Shown here: positions 10,381 through 21,326 of the stretch, piece after piece
How the letters are laid out: each line of letters opens with the position of its first letter
Numbering within the stretch: position 1 is the first letter of the stretch
From: Diploscapter coronatus
Lineage: Eukaryota; Nematoda; Chromadorea; Rhabditida; Rhabditidae
Length of the DNA: 64,000 bases
Direction of reading: 5' to 3'
NCBI GenBank assembly: GCA_964036155.1
Contig: OZ038422.1
Span: forward strand, 48,135,201 to 48,199,200
Position numbers and translations under genes: made by a program
The notes under the pieces: model-generated
The model's input: the letters and a program-made list of their open reading frames with translations, nothing else
Database searches by the model: none
Told to the model about the DNA's origin: nothing

Positions 10381-13300
10381 TTAACACTCGTTCGGACTAG
10401 ATCGACTGCTGGATAAATTCGAAGGAACCGCTAACGAAACTGCCGGGGCTGATTGCCTTCTCTTCTTCAACCGCTCGAAAGCGCTGATATTCTCCAAATT
10501 CGCGTCAAGTAGAGGACTGTTACGACGAGACCATTGACCTCTGAACTTTAACATGCTAATAAGATTCGCGATTTGCTTTTTCAGTGAATTATGCTAATTT
10601 TTAGCCACCCTACCTGGCCTGCTGAAGCACTGCATGTGAATATTTACTGATCGATTTCCGGGCTTTTCTCGATGCCTCGGAAGCCTTATAACGAATTTCC
10701 TCCTGTAGAATAAAGTAGCACATGGAGAACAGAACAACTCCTGAAACCGATTATAGTTTGAAATTTAGAGTATAAAATATACCGATGATAATAAATATCG
10801 CATTGTACAGAACGACAGTGGGCTCTCTGGGGAATACATCTCCGAAGCCGATCAAGGCTATGGAATTGAATATGAAGTATAGACTAGTGAAATAGTCGAA
10901 CTCGGTAGTAAACGTTAGTACGAAAGAACAAAGCAACAGGTAGACGATTAGTACGATTACACCTGAAAATAGCTATTCTTTGAATGCCACTAGAATAAAG
11001 ATAAGGTTACCTGCTGCGAAGACCCGTCTTTGCTCACTCAAATGCAACCGTCCAAACATAGACGTTGAGCTTAATCGCCGATGAAATCGAGCACGCTTCT
11101 GGCATTCCAATTCAGATATGGTTATCACTGGTTGAGCAATATCGAGATATTCTGAAAATAAACTCCTTAATATATTATTTGTCATGACGTCAATCTGGAG
11201 CTGCATGGTGCTCGCTGTTAATTAATTCCTTAGATATCATATATTTCTTAGAATATGATCCTATTTCTACGTACTTCTTTCCAAAACAGGCGACACCGTA
11301 TTCTCCTTGCTAGTGCTTCCACTCAGCTGCTCGATCTCCAGGGATATAACTGAAAATATTTCGCTATTCATAGTTTTTGAAAACTTCGAAAACAAAACGG
11401 AAAATATTTTGGTTAAGGAAAATCATCCCTCGGCTTCACCGCACCACTTCGTATGACGCTTACTAGCAGCTTATATCTTTAAGTCGTTTTATTTATAGTT
11501 CAATATTTTCATACCGCTCCGTCTTTCGCAACAGCTCTTCTTGCACCACGTGCCGAGTCGGTTGAAAATGGCAATGAAAATTTGTCGGAACGCGATGCCC
11601 GCTTCCTTGACAAAGGCAAAAAACAGAGGAATTCCTGAAAAGGCCGAAAAAATAATAAAGCAGCAGAGTTAATTTGATGATGCTGTTTTGACAAAATAAC
11701 TCAAGCCTATTTTTAAAAGTGCTTTAACGCATATAAGTCTATTATGTCATGAGAAGAGTTCTTCTCTGCACTAGCTCTAATTATTGATTTAGTTGAGATA
11801 AAAATACCTATAATCCCGTATAAAACAGTTGCAGCCCTACAGGCAGTAGTATCAGCCACAATTGTTCCGTATCCAATAGTTGTGTAAATTGAAAATGCAT
11901 AGACTAGAGCATTTTTGAATTCACTCAGAGAATGAGATATCGTTTTGTTGGCGGCGTGCCATCTGAGTCGAATCTTTTTCAAATTTAATGAAATTTTTTA
12001 TTGGGAGCATTTTCTTGAAAGATCTGGGAATAAATCGTTTTTGAGTCTATTGAACTTCCCAGGTTGTGGAAAAAAAAACGTTCCCAATTATCATTTCTCA
12101 CATACCTCCTGTAACAACTCTCGACCTGCTCCAAGTAATTGCGCATTTCGTCGAAACATCGTAGCGAGTTGTTCTGCGAGCAGTGCGCGCGCTGCAGACT
12201 AATTAATTTCTCATCCCGATTTCCGGAGTCGCATCTGAAAAAAGAAACTAAGCGTCACGCGAATCACAACTACGCATGAATTTAAGAAGAGAAAAGAATT
12301 TTAGGAATGACATGACATTTTAGAATAATAGACTTAGAAAAGTGTTGAGAAACTTGCTATATTACCTCATTTTATATTCTCTTATCAATTGATCGTCGTG
12401 CTCTCCGTCTAGGTATTGGAACAAATAAGCCCCTCCGAAAGTGTACAGCGAGAGTAGAAAGAAATACAATAGGTTTCCCCGTTTCGTTTTTATCTGAGAG
12501 CCTAAAATCTCGAAAATTTTGCAAACTCTTGCAAAACGCAAAGACCTGTCCTCTGCAAAGTCCTGCCAACGGACATAAGGCTTCGGTGCTTTTCTTCGTT
12601 TGGACAGTGAACGCTATTTTTGTTATTTTTCCCGGACAACAGCCAAGTCGTCCTTCGAATTAAGCCGTTATTCTGCATGTCCTTGTCCTCGTCGATATTT
12701 TCTTTGTGCTAAATTAGCAAAAAAAAAAAAAAAGTTGATTTTTAAATTTATCTACTGAAGACCTCGGTAGTGTTCATATTTACATCGCCAATAGGAGTGT
12801 TGGAGAAACTTGTGGCTCCTGAAGCGCCGTCCGCTAGAGAAGCAATACTTGAGGTCATAGAATAGTGAACATGGGGCTAAATTTGGTGGATTTAAAAGTC
12901 GAAGATGCAATAATTGAGAAAGACTAAGTCAAAGATAATGCTATTATTAAAGACAAAGAAAATATTTAGTCAATACCTGATACTTGGAAAATAACATCTT
13001 TCCAAAGATGGGCATCTTGTCACAAATATATCAACGCGTTACAAATAGTATTATTGTTGACGCGCAAGTCACGCAGCAGCGCTGAGACTATAATTATTCC
13101 AAAGAGAATTCCAGCGGCTGCAGCGGCGAAAATAAAAATAGCGAACAAGCACAAAAACTCGGGGCAAGAGAGCAAATTAGGTGAGGAGGATAGAGAACAT
13201 ATTGGATGGAGAATCGTGCAGACATGAAAAATGAGTACTCGCTCGATGAATGAACATGAACTTGCAGTAATGGATATATTATTTTGCCATCAGAAAGAAC

Positions 13301-14183
13301 AGAACAGACTAAAATAGCTAGCGATGAACTATTATTTTGCACATATGTCAAAAGAGTGTAGGGACGCGGGAATGCTCTCTCATATTCTACCATGAAGAGA
13401 ATTTTCTCTGCACCCTAACCCAATTTATCGATCAGATTTTAGCTCGTACGAAAATTATGGACGAAGAAGAGAGATAATTCGATCAAAGATACTCACCACT
13501 TCTTCGTCCTCGTTGATGCGCCTCTGTCTGGTCAGGGACTTCGTGGATCTGGTTGATCCAACACGATTGATGATCTCTTCTCGCTCCTCGAAACCGACAA
13601 AGGGTCGCTTTTCCACCAGAACAAACTGAAATTTGCTGCTTCAAAGAATGGAACAACCGGAAGAAGGCGAAACACAAAAGTTGGACCAAAATCTGGGAGA
13701 CACAGCGCCGCGCTTTCCCAGGCTCTGCCCTTTCTCGCTCACAAGCAAGTCCCCTAGTTCTTCTCGTCTCAAGTCCTTATCCGATTACATCCGCCTGGCG
13801 CTGTGATCTCCCATCACTCGGCACAGGGGTTTTGCGCCTGCCTAATTTAGACGCGAGAAATTCATGTTCGAGCTGTTTTTTTTTTCGCGTGTGGCTAAAT
13901 TGGGAACCCATTTATTATTGGTGATGGTGTGCTTTTCGAAATTAAAAGAGCACGATATCTCACGAAGGGCCTGAGAACTTGCAAAGCGACTACTCTAAAG
14001 CACAAATTGAAGATCACGAAGTTGAAGTTGAAGGGTAAATTGGAAACCCCAGATTCCTACCTGAGTTTGCCGTGGTTTCCTTTCGCATAAACTGTTGCTG
14101 CGACTCGTGCCAATCCCGTTTCCGCACCCATTCACCGCCGGCTTCACAGCCCCATTCATGTTTGCCACTTCGATGAGTCCCAT
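10381..14183 (-). CDS. Two-pore-domain (TWK/KCNK) potassium channel
   Basis: Thirteen exons: 14183-14061, 13625-13497, 12876-12784, 12708-12546, 12501-12366, 12234-12106, 11962-11808, 11634-11515, 11349-11275, 11151-11011, 10962-10783, 10740-10614, 10540-10381; all phases agree, giving 576 residues. It is a plasma-membrane leak K+ channel that works as a dimer. About 175 cytosolic residues precede TM1 (GNLLYFFLLSLYTFGGAYLF, about 178-197). A Cys-containing cap loop precedes pore 1 with selectivity filter TTIGYGTI (about 286-293). After a cytosolic linker come TM3 (VIVLIVYLLLCSFVLTF), pore 2 with SIALIGFGDVFP (about 452-463), TM4 (VVLFSMCYFILQ) and a Ser-rich tail ending SSSRSSPNEC. GYG in pore 1 and GFG in pore 2 is usual for this family. 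Exon 1 has a TTTCAG acceptor at 14231 upstream of the ATG, consistent with trans-splicing. The N-terminus before TM1 is longer than in most family members. Confidence 0.9.
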
Positions 14184-14230
14184 GTCCTTTCGCGGTTGAC
14201 GACCCAGAAAATGCGCTCCTGTGCAATATG

Positions 14231-17200
14231 CTGAAATGCAGAGCATATGACGAGAGGTCAGATTCGAAATATAACATATGAAAATTTAAGGCTAAACGAA
14301 CGCGATTTCGAACTTGGAAAGAATTTCAAGTAGAAATGTCTTTCTTGATGAAAATAGTTATTAAACTAAAGAAATTAAGCGATGAAGAAGAAAAGTAAAA
14401 GGAATAGATATAGTTCTTCTTGAAGAACCAATGACAATACAATGCGTCTTTTTTAACATGGCCTTAACCTTGTAACTTTATCATACCACTTATGAAACTA
14501 ATGAAGTTATGCAAGATATGAGGGCCTGAACATGTAGAGGGAGGAGATTCATTGCTTCTGACAGAAATTGATGAGAGAACGAGTTCAGAGAAATAGAACA
14601 TTGCATCATTAGCAACTAGCCTTGGAAGCGAGTGAGGACTCTGCACGCAATTACCAAATGTGACTGACTGCGCCGAGGGTACCGCCGCCAAATATCGGGA
14701 GAGGAAAATTCAATTGGATGGAATTTTATGTTGCGACCCAGGGGATGATCACATTTTTCGAAGAAATTTAAGGGCATTCGAAAAAAGTTCACTTTTTGAT
14801 TGCTTGAAAATCTCCTAGCCAGACATATCAACAAACCAACAGATAATAAACCGAGCATGTCGCTGAAAGTGCTGTCATTTCTGAAGTTCGGAAAATTTAT
14901 ATGTCATTCAATAAGATGCGAACATCAGGTTTCCGAATCCTGAGGAATGAGTTGGATATGAGAAGAGATTGGCAGCTCATTTGAAGCGTTAGGAACGAAG
15001 CCTCTACTCAAATATTCCCTGAAGAAGATACACCCGCGCGAAATTATGCATCTCAACAAGTTTGCTGCTCGAGATGAAAGGAGCGAATGCAAATAAATTT
15101 TCGCGAAATTATTACCGATGTCGTGATTCGGTGAATGTTAATTATTTATATAGAAGATGTTTATACTTTACAGAAGTTGAAAGACGGTCGTTCATAAAAG
15201 TAATGCGGCTTAAGATAAAGAAACTTGTGCTTAGAAACTCGTGAAGCATTTTATTAGAATTTGGGTACAGATCTTATTAATATCAGTACTAAATTCACAA
15301 TAAGTAGTATTTATTACTGGTCGAAAGAAACTAGGACTCTGCAGAATATAAGCCGATTTTAATTGGAGTCACCCATATAAAATGAGTCTGGCTCAGATTT
15401 AATGACCGGATTTCGGAGGCAAAGTCAGTTCTTTCCTTTCGCTGAGTTTATAGAAGCGAATGTGGGGTGGGCTATGAAATGGTTCATTGAAAACAGATGT
15501 GGTGACCACGAACAAAACACTGCCAATTCAATGGCATCTCGCCGCGTGATTAATAAAATTCCAGCCTATTCAAGAAGTACACACCATTCTAATTGCGCGT
15601 AGGCTTGAATAGATAACTTGCGTCAAAATCATGAACACTTTAATCGTGCAAATTTTGCATCCAAATAGTATCTATAAAGCAAAGAATCCTACATCAAAGA
15701 TGGAATAATTGTTTTTTTTTTAGATAACGCCAACTTTGTCCCGAGTTTCAGAGCTTAGGAAATTCCCGAAAATTTGACGTAGCATGCACGAAATGCGGAG
15801 ATAAAGTATTGATATAGTAGTATGGATATTAATGATTGAGTACTTGACTTTCAAAACGAGTTGGAAAAATAATTTTTAAAGGAAAGTATTCATCCGTCGA
15901 AGTAAAGTAATCCTGACTACAAAATTAACTAATATATAAATTGAGTCTGAAATGCGCAGGAGAACACACTGCACAAATGCATTCTTCGACTCAATGGCTC
16001 AAGAGAGCCCTTGTGGCGAGTGCGTATGCAAATGTAATAAGCCAGTCAGGACGCTCGTGCCACATTCCCTTTTATTCTCCAAGCCTTTCTCCTAATTTTC
16101 ACTTTTATCCCGAAGAATAGAATCTTTGATTGGGCAATTTTCAAAGATAAAAGATTGTGCTGGCTACATTTTTTTGCCAAAGGTGTGTAATTTTGCCAAA
16201 AACTGAAAACTCTACGGTAAAATTCCAATATCGGCGACGAGGAAGCCATAGAAGATAACGTCGACCCTATTTTCTCGGAAATTTTTAATTTCGCGACATT
16301 TTGAACGTGAAGATGAAAAGAGCACAATCGGGAATAGGTTCGGAGGACAGCTTTTCACGAAACGAGAGGAGAGGATTTATGACCGATTTTGGTCGCAGGA
16401 ATGGAGAGAGGAACGAGGATATCCTTTGGATAAATAGAAGAAGGGATGAGGCTCTGACCAGAGAAGAGGAGGGGACAGGACACTGCCAAACACAAGGAAT
16501 TGGGAAATGAAGTGAAGATGATCTGATGGTACTCTGTTCACTATAAGGATTCGCAGCAAGATATCAAGAACTCGAGAGCAATTTGTTCCCAAAATGAGTA
16601 GGTTCTTCCCGGGAAGGAGATATGAAGAGGAGAGAACAGGCACAAGAGATTGTGAAATGAAGTGGAGATGATCTGATGATACTCTGGTTCATTGTAGGGA
16701 TTCTTAAGAGAACATCAAGAATCTAGGAATAATTTGTTCCAAGAGTTATAGCCTTTGTTTTCAGTGAAAATATTATAATTTGTAAAAAAAAAAATAAAAG
16801 AGACTATTTCGTAACCTTCGCCGACTTGAGCATTGTCAGTGATGAAAGGATGAATGAACATTTCTGGAAGTGTTTGAAAAATCAACACTTTGCAACAACG
16901 AGAAGGAGGAAATAAAATGGTAACATATTCTGAAAGCCGTATGCAAAGATGGCCAATTTCGAGTGAATTCGAGAGACAATGAGAATTGGAGAGATTGCCA
17001 GACAAGCAGATCGGGGGAACGGATAATTTATTCGAGGGAAGAGAGCAAAAGATTGGATTGGCTTGGAAAGGGTAATGAAGCAGATGAGTAGAGCTTGGCA
17101 CGAAATAAGCACATTTCTGCGAAATCATCAAGCTCCTAATAATGATATGTTTAGATCATTACAAGCTTGGGGAACAATTCGTTCCCAGAACTGGGAATAC

Positions 17201-17611
17201 AAATTTAGAAGGAAAATACTTATAAAATCTTGTGGTACCACCAGTACAATAATGATATGTTTGGAAGATGTACGTTATCTCAACGGAAAAGAGGCTGAAA
17301 CGATGATCATAAAACGAGACGTATTTTGCAAAGAAATTGACCATCTGTTAGGAACGAGGAAAATTTCGAAAGGGGAACTAGAGGGCTAAAATCTACAATT
17401 AAATGCTATTTCAAAATATCTTTATTTAAAATTAGCATCTTTTCAGTAATTACATGACACGATATCACAGTGTGAGAACCTTAAGTACGTTTAGATTGAT
17501 ATTCAAAAGATTAGACCTTTCTTAGACATTCGATTTGATATTTCAGACTCGTAATAAGCGGATTGGGATAAATTAGCGAAATATAAACTGCCCTAACAAG
17601 TTTCTAGAAAG
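14231..17611. other. Gap without a recognised gene
   Basis: About 3.4 kb between the head of the K2P gene and the tail of the DHHC gene, both on the minus strand. Open frames on both strands at 16300-17400 overlap and lack supporting splice structure. The only clear structure is the pair of direct repeats at 16501-16590 and 16651-16740. Upstream non-coding exons or promoter of the K2P gene would lie here. Confidence 0.45.
16501..16740. repeat. Diverged 150-bp tandem repeat
   Basis: The 90 bp at 16501-16590 and at 16651-16740 align in the same orientation at a spacing of 150 bp: shared blocks include GAAATGAAGTGRAGATGATC, a CTGATGRTACTCTG stretch, a GGGATTC/AGGATTC stretch and AATTTGTTCC. This is a partly decayed duplication and produces the long open frames seen here on both strands. 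Confidence 0.65.
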
Positions 17612-19703
17612 TCATACAATATCATAGGCTTTATCATAGGTTTCTAATCGACCCAGACTGTCGTAGACTATTGGGGGGTGACTTGAGGGAAGCAAAACAT
17701 GACTCCAAAAATGTCGATTTCTTCTAAGTCCCAGGAAATTCGTCCAGTTTTCCTTGAACCCCTTGTTCATATGATTTTTATATCCAGGGACGTGCTTGAA
17801 ATCGGTATGCCTCTGAATATATTTATACTAAAACTATTTTTGAAAAAGATTGTTACCAAGTAATCAATATAAGTAAATCCTTGACTGATTAAGTACACAT
17901 TCCACAACGATAAACCTCCGACTAGTAAAAATAACAATCCACTAAGGAAATAGCAAAATATCACAAAGTTTCGGGCAAGCTCTGAAACATATTTAATTTT
18001 GAATTAAAAAAAATAACGTACGACCATATTCACAAATATAGCCCTGTAATGGAGCAAATGCTAGGTTGACTGCGCAGAAGTTGTGCTCGTTAAAGTACTA
18101 AATTTTTATGTGACAACAGCTAAATGACGACCTGGCGACATCGTTCTTTTCTCATACTATTGAATCCTACTCTACCCTTCCTCTAACTGTAGGGGTCGCC
18201 AGGTCGTCATTTAGTAATTGCCTTTTTATGCATACATATATATTTTTAAATCTTTTAAATATACCTCAAATACGTGATCATAAGCGGTATTAAACCCAGC
18301 CACTAGGATAGTCAAAGTAGCTATTGTTAAGCTGCATATGAATAGGAAGAAATGCCTATGATTGTGGGAGCCAACGCATGTATTTATCCATATACCTAAA
18401 TATTTAATATACAGTCTGCCAAAGAGGTATATGCAAAATCGCTTTTAAAGACTGGCAGGTACATTATATCTGAATCATTCCAGCTCAAATTTTTCACAAG
18501 TCTTTCCGTATATATCCATGGAATTTCAGCCCGGTTCTATTTACTGTATGGTTTCTGCTAATTTTTTTTATCTAAAAGTTATCTTTAACTATAGTAATTG
18601 ATCCAGGATGTTAAGTAAAGCTTCTTCAAAAATTCACATTTCTGTACATAGCTAACCTATAAGAGAACTGATAACATGTCATGATAATATCATTATTAGA
18701 TTATCAAAATACCATATTGGTTTATTCTGAAAAAAAATTCGCAAAAAAAAAACCATATAGTAAACCGAATTGAATTGAAACTCCAAGAATATACGATGGA
18801 TAATATATAAGAGAAAATCGGTGAAAAAATTTGAACCAGAATAATTCAGGTATAATGTATCTGTCAGTTTTTAAAAAGCGATTTTACGTATACTTTTTGG
18901 ATAAATTATGTAAATAAATTTAAAATCTGTTCTAATATTAAATGCTATATAATATTTAACCATGGATCAGATTCTTTATGTAGCTTACAGTGATGATCCA
19001 TTCCCATAATGCATTTGTTACAAACGCCACAGTGATGCGTCCGATCGTTCTTCCAATAGTTACAACGCTCACAGAAACGGTCGCCTTCTTTCTGATACAA
19101 ATTTATATTTATGTCATATTTAAAAGAAATATATACTCCGGGTTGGGGTATCGGAGGCAACGTTCTGGCCTTGTAATAATGGTATTCGATCATGACGAAT
19201 ATGTAGACTCCAAATACGAATAAAATACCACATAAATATGAAGATTTGTATCTAAATGCTTTATGATATATTAAACATAATAAAACATATTGAACCTACA
19301 TTTGTTCGTAGGGCAAAATAATGGCAAACGCGGTGAATGCAATGAACGTTGAGATCACGTAAACGAGATAGACAAGAAGCTAAAATATAAGACTAAACAC
19401 ATTAATAGTTTAGCCAATGACATTATTATTTTTAATAAATAAATGCCAACTTTTTTATGTCACGTCTAATGTAAAAAATTGTATCTGGACGAAATTTTGC
19501 CATCGATGAGCTAAATTTTATTTCAGTATTCTCGTGGACGAACTATTGTTTTGAAAATACTTTGTAATTATAATAAATGACGCTATAAAATAAATACTCA
19601 CGCATCCCAGTCGCTTGATGAACCCGTTCAGAAAAGCGGCGTACCGATTGCAGTAGCCCTCCTCGATCTTCCTGTCGATGTAGTCACATGTCCGCTGAAG
19701 CAT
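17612..19703 (-). CDS. DHHC palmitoyltransferase, ZDHHC16-like
   Basis: Seven exons: 19703-19602, 19379-19300, 19251-18989, 18395-18265, 18097-18025, 17981-17857, 17812-17612; 324 residues with consistent phases. It S-acylates protein cysteines at ER/Golgi membranes. Predicted order: N-terminus MLQRTCDYIDRKIEEGY, two helices (VYLVYVISTFIAFTAFAIIL; SSYLCGILFVFGVYIFVMI), a Cys-rich zinc-binding domain (FCERCNYWKNDRTHHCGVCN, then MDHHC), then two more helices. The catalytic DHHC is intact, but the usual PW after it is IW, and NNCVG reads NTCVG. The C-terminal block WTNFLGLRRNRHFWSHVLLP with following SSHPP resembles the ZDHHC16 tail, which is why I prefer that subfamily. The intron between exons 4 and 5 carries a perfect inverted repeat (18120-18214). 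Confidence 0.87.
18120..18214. repeat. Perfect 20-bp inverted repeat (mini-MITE) in DHHC intron
   Basis: The sequence CTAAATGACGACCTGGCGAC at 18120-18139 is repeated exactly in reverse complement at 18195-18214, with 55 bp between. It fills most of the 167-bp intron between exons 4 and 5 of the DHHC gene. Perfect arms suggest a recent insertion of a very small terminal-inverted-repeat element. I could not identify a target duplication, so the superfamily is open. Confidence 0.75.
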
Positions 19704-21326
19704 CGCTCGTCAGTCACCACATCCACAAATCAGGGCCTGGAAGGTTCAGGTATTAGGGAAAAAACACCCGCAAATTTGTTCAAATAAAAATGATAATAAA
19801 ATCATCGGTTCAGACAGAATTTTTCGTAGCTAAAAAATAGAAGAAGAAAACATTTATAGTTATGGCTCCCACCAACCAATGTGCAAATTATGCACCAATG
19901 AATACTAATATATGTAAAATGGAGCAGATTTTCAGGAATGCATTTTAGAGTAACAACAGATGCATTTAAAAAAGCGTGAGTTTATAAAGGATGTAGATGA
20001 TGATACTTGAATCAATATGTGTACATGAGGACGTTTCCCCAAGGGCCCAAGAATATACAAATAGTCCTAAAAGGGAGGAGAAATGTATGTGAAAGGGCGT
20101 GGTGGTGGAGAGTGTAGTCAAACCAAACAGAATAGGAGAAGAAGTAATGCGAATTATCGATTTGTCGAATCTGTGAAAGAAAGCAAGTGCAAAAAGATGT
20201 ATCGCCCTTATCTTTATCACTATACCAAGTATCAGCTGTCGTTTCTACTCGAAAGTGACAAGATTGAATATCAAAAATACAGAATACAAATGTACGAATA
20301 TATTTCTAAAAAATATACATATCGATAAATGTGCTCCAATGATAAATATTCACAATTCTTTTCTGAATATAAGAAGAGGAATTTCTGGAGAAGAATTGTC
20401 ATTTAGGAAAGTTGTCATAGCTGTTAGGAATTGATACGAAAGTAGGGAAGTTCAGAGTTGAACTTGGACTCCGAGATCAGGAAAGTTTCAACTCTGACCC
20501 CGAAATTTCGAAATTCCGACTCAAACGTCCCTCTTCTATAGTATAATTATCGTCGCCATCTAATTGCAGTTATTTTGTTTCTCTTTGCCTATCTTGTCTG
20601 TCGTTGTTCTCGCCAAAGAACATGTCTACACAGTGCAGAGAGCGACCCTCTTTCTTTCCCTCTTTTCTTGTTTTCCTCCCCCTTCCCCCTTCACATTTCG
20701 TCTATCGATTGTCAGACACTAACGACTATCGACAGATACGAAAATCCTCGGGATTAGACATTATCATGTGTTGCTTCATCTCTCATTGTACAATTTTAGT
20801 ATGGAACATTTTGCTCCCAAATCCGGAAACAATCGATGATAGTAGCGAGAGAACTACATTTGTATACTCATATTCCAGAAAACCCTACGGAGTATCCATA
20901 TTATGCGTTGTTTCATCATTTGTTCTCACAATTTAGTCCAGTTTTAAACCTGATCCGAAGTTCAAATTTTTAGGAAACTTGAAGTAGAACGAATATCGAC
21001 ATACCCATAAATCCCCAAGATTATCTTTGTCATGCGTTATTTCGCAAACTCGAAAATCTTTGTAAGGATCATAAAACTCCGTCTAAATTGGGAGTTTTTA
21101 TCCAGCTGTTCCAATTTCTGTCTTCCAAACATGAGATGTTGAGCGTTTATTTGCCATTTTCAACTTGTTTGTTTCATTCGAGCGATTTTATCAGCCGATT
21201 ATTGAATCACCACTGAGTGTGAACGGGTATTTTGCATGAATAATTTAGCAGTTCTCATTGAAACTCGTTATTCTTCTCACTTTCTCTACTTTTCGGAAAA
21301 TTTCGATTTCAGATCATTTTTGGAAT
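19704..21326. other. Divergent intergenic region
   Basis: About 1.6 kb between the starts of the DHHC gene (minus) and API5 (plus), so both promoters lie here. A T/C-rich stretch occurs at 20640-20700. Three diverged copies of a sequence of about 140 bp lie at roughly 20720-21060 (separate entry). No gene is evident. API5 has a TTTCAG acceptor at 21312, 14 nt before its ATG, as for spliced-leader addition. Confidence 0.5.
20720..21060. repeat. Three diverged direct repeats
   Basis: Blocks of the form ATAC..AAATCC, TTATCATGYGTTRTTTC and, in the first two copies, TTCTCAYAATTTTAGT occur three times in the same orientation near 20735, 20870 and 21000. Identity is modest and the third copy is partial. 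They may be an old tandem duplication in the API5 promoter region or remnants of a dispersed repeat. Confidence 0.4.

Noticed and set aside
10614..10660. A 16-nt micro-exon after an 18-nt intron near the 3' end of the K2P gene
   Set aside because: An 18-nt intron is too short to splice. Reading straight through stays open and gives the right phase at 10614.
16715..17131. 138-codon open frame on the minus strand, overlapped by a 108-codon frame on the plus strand
   Set aside because: Both cover a decayed tandem repeat, have no recognisable domain, and lack splice partners.
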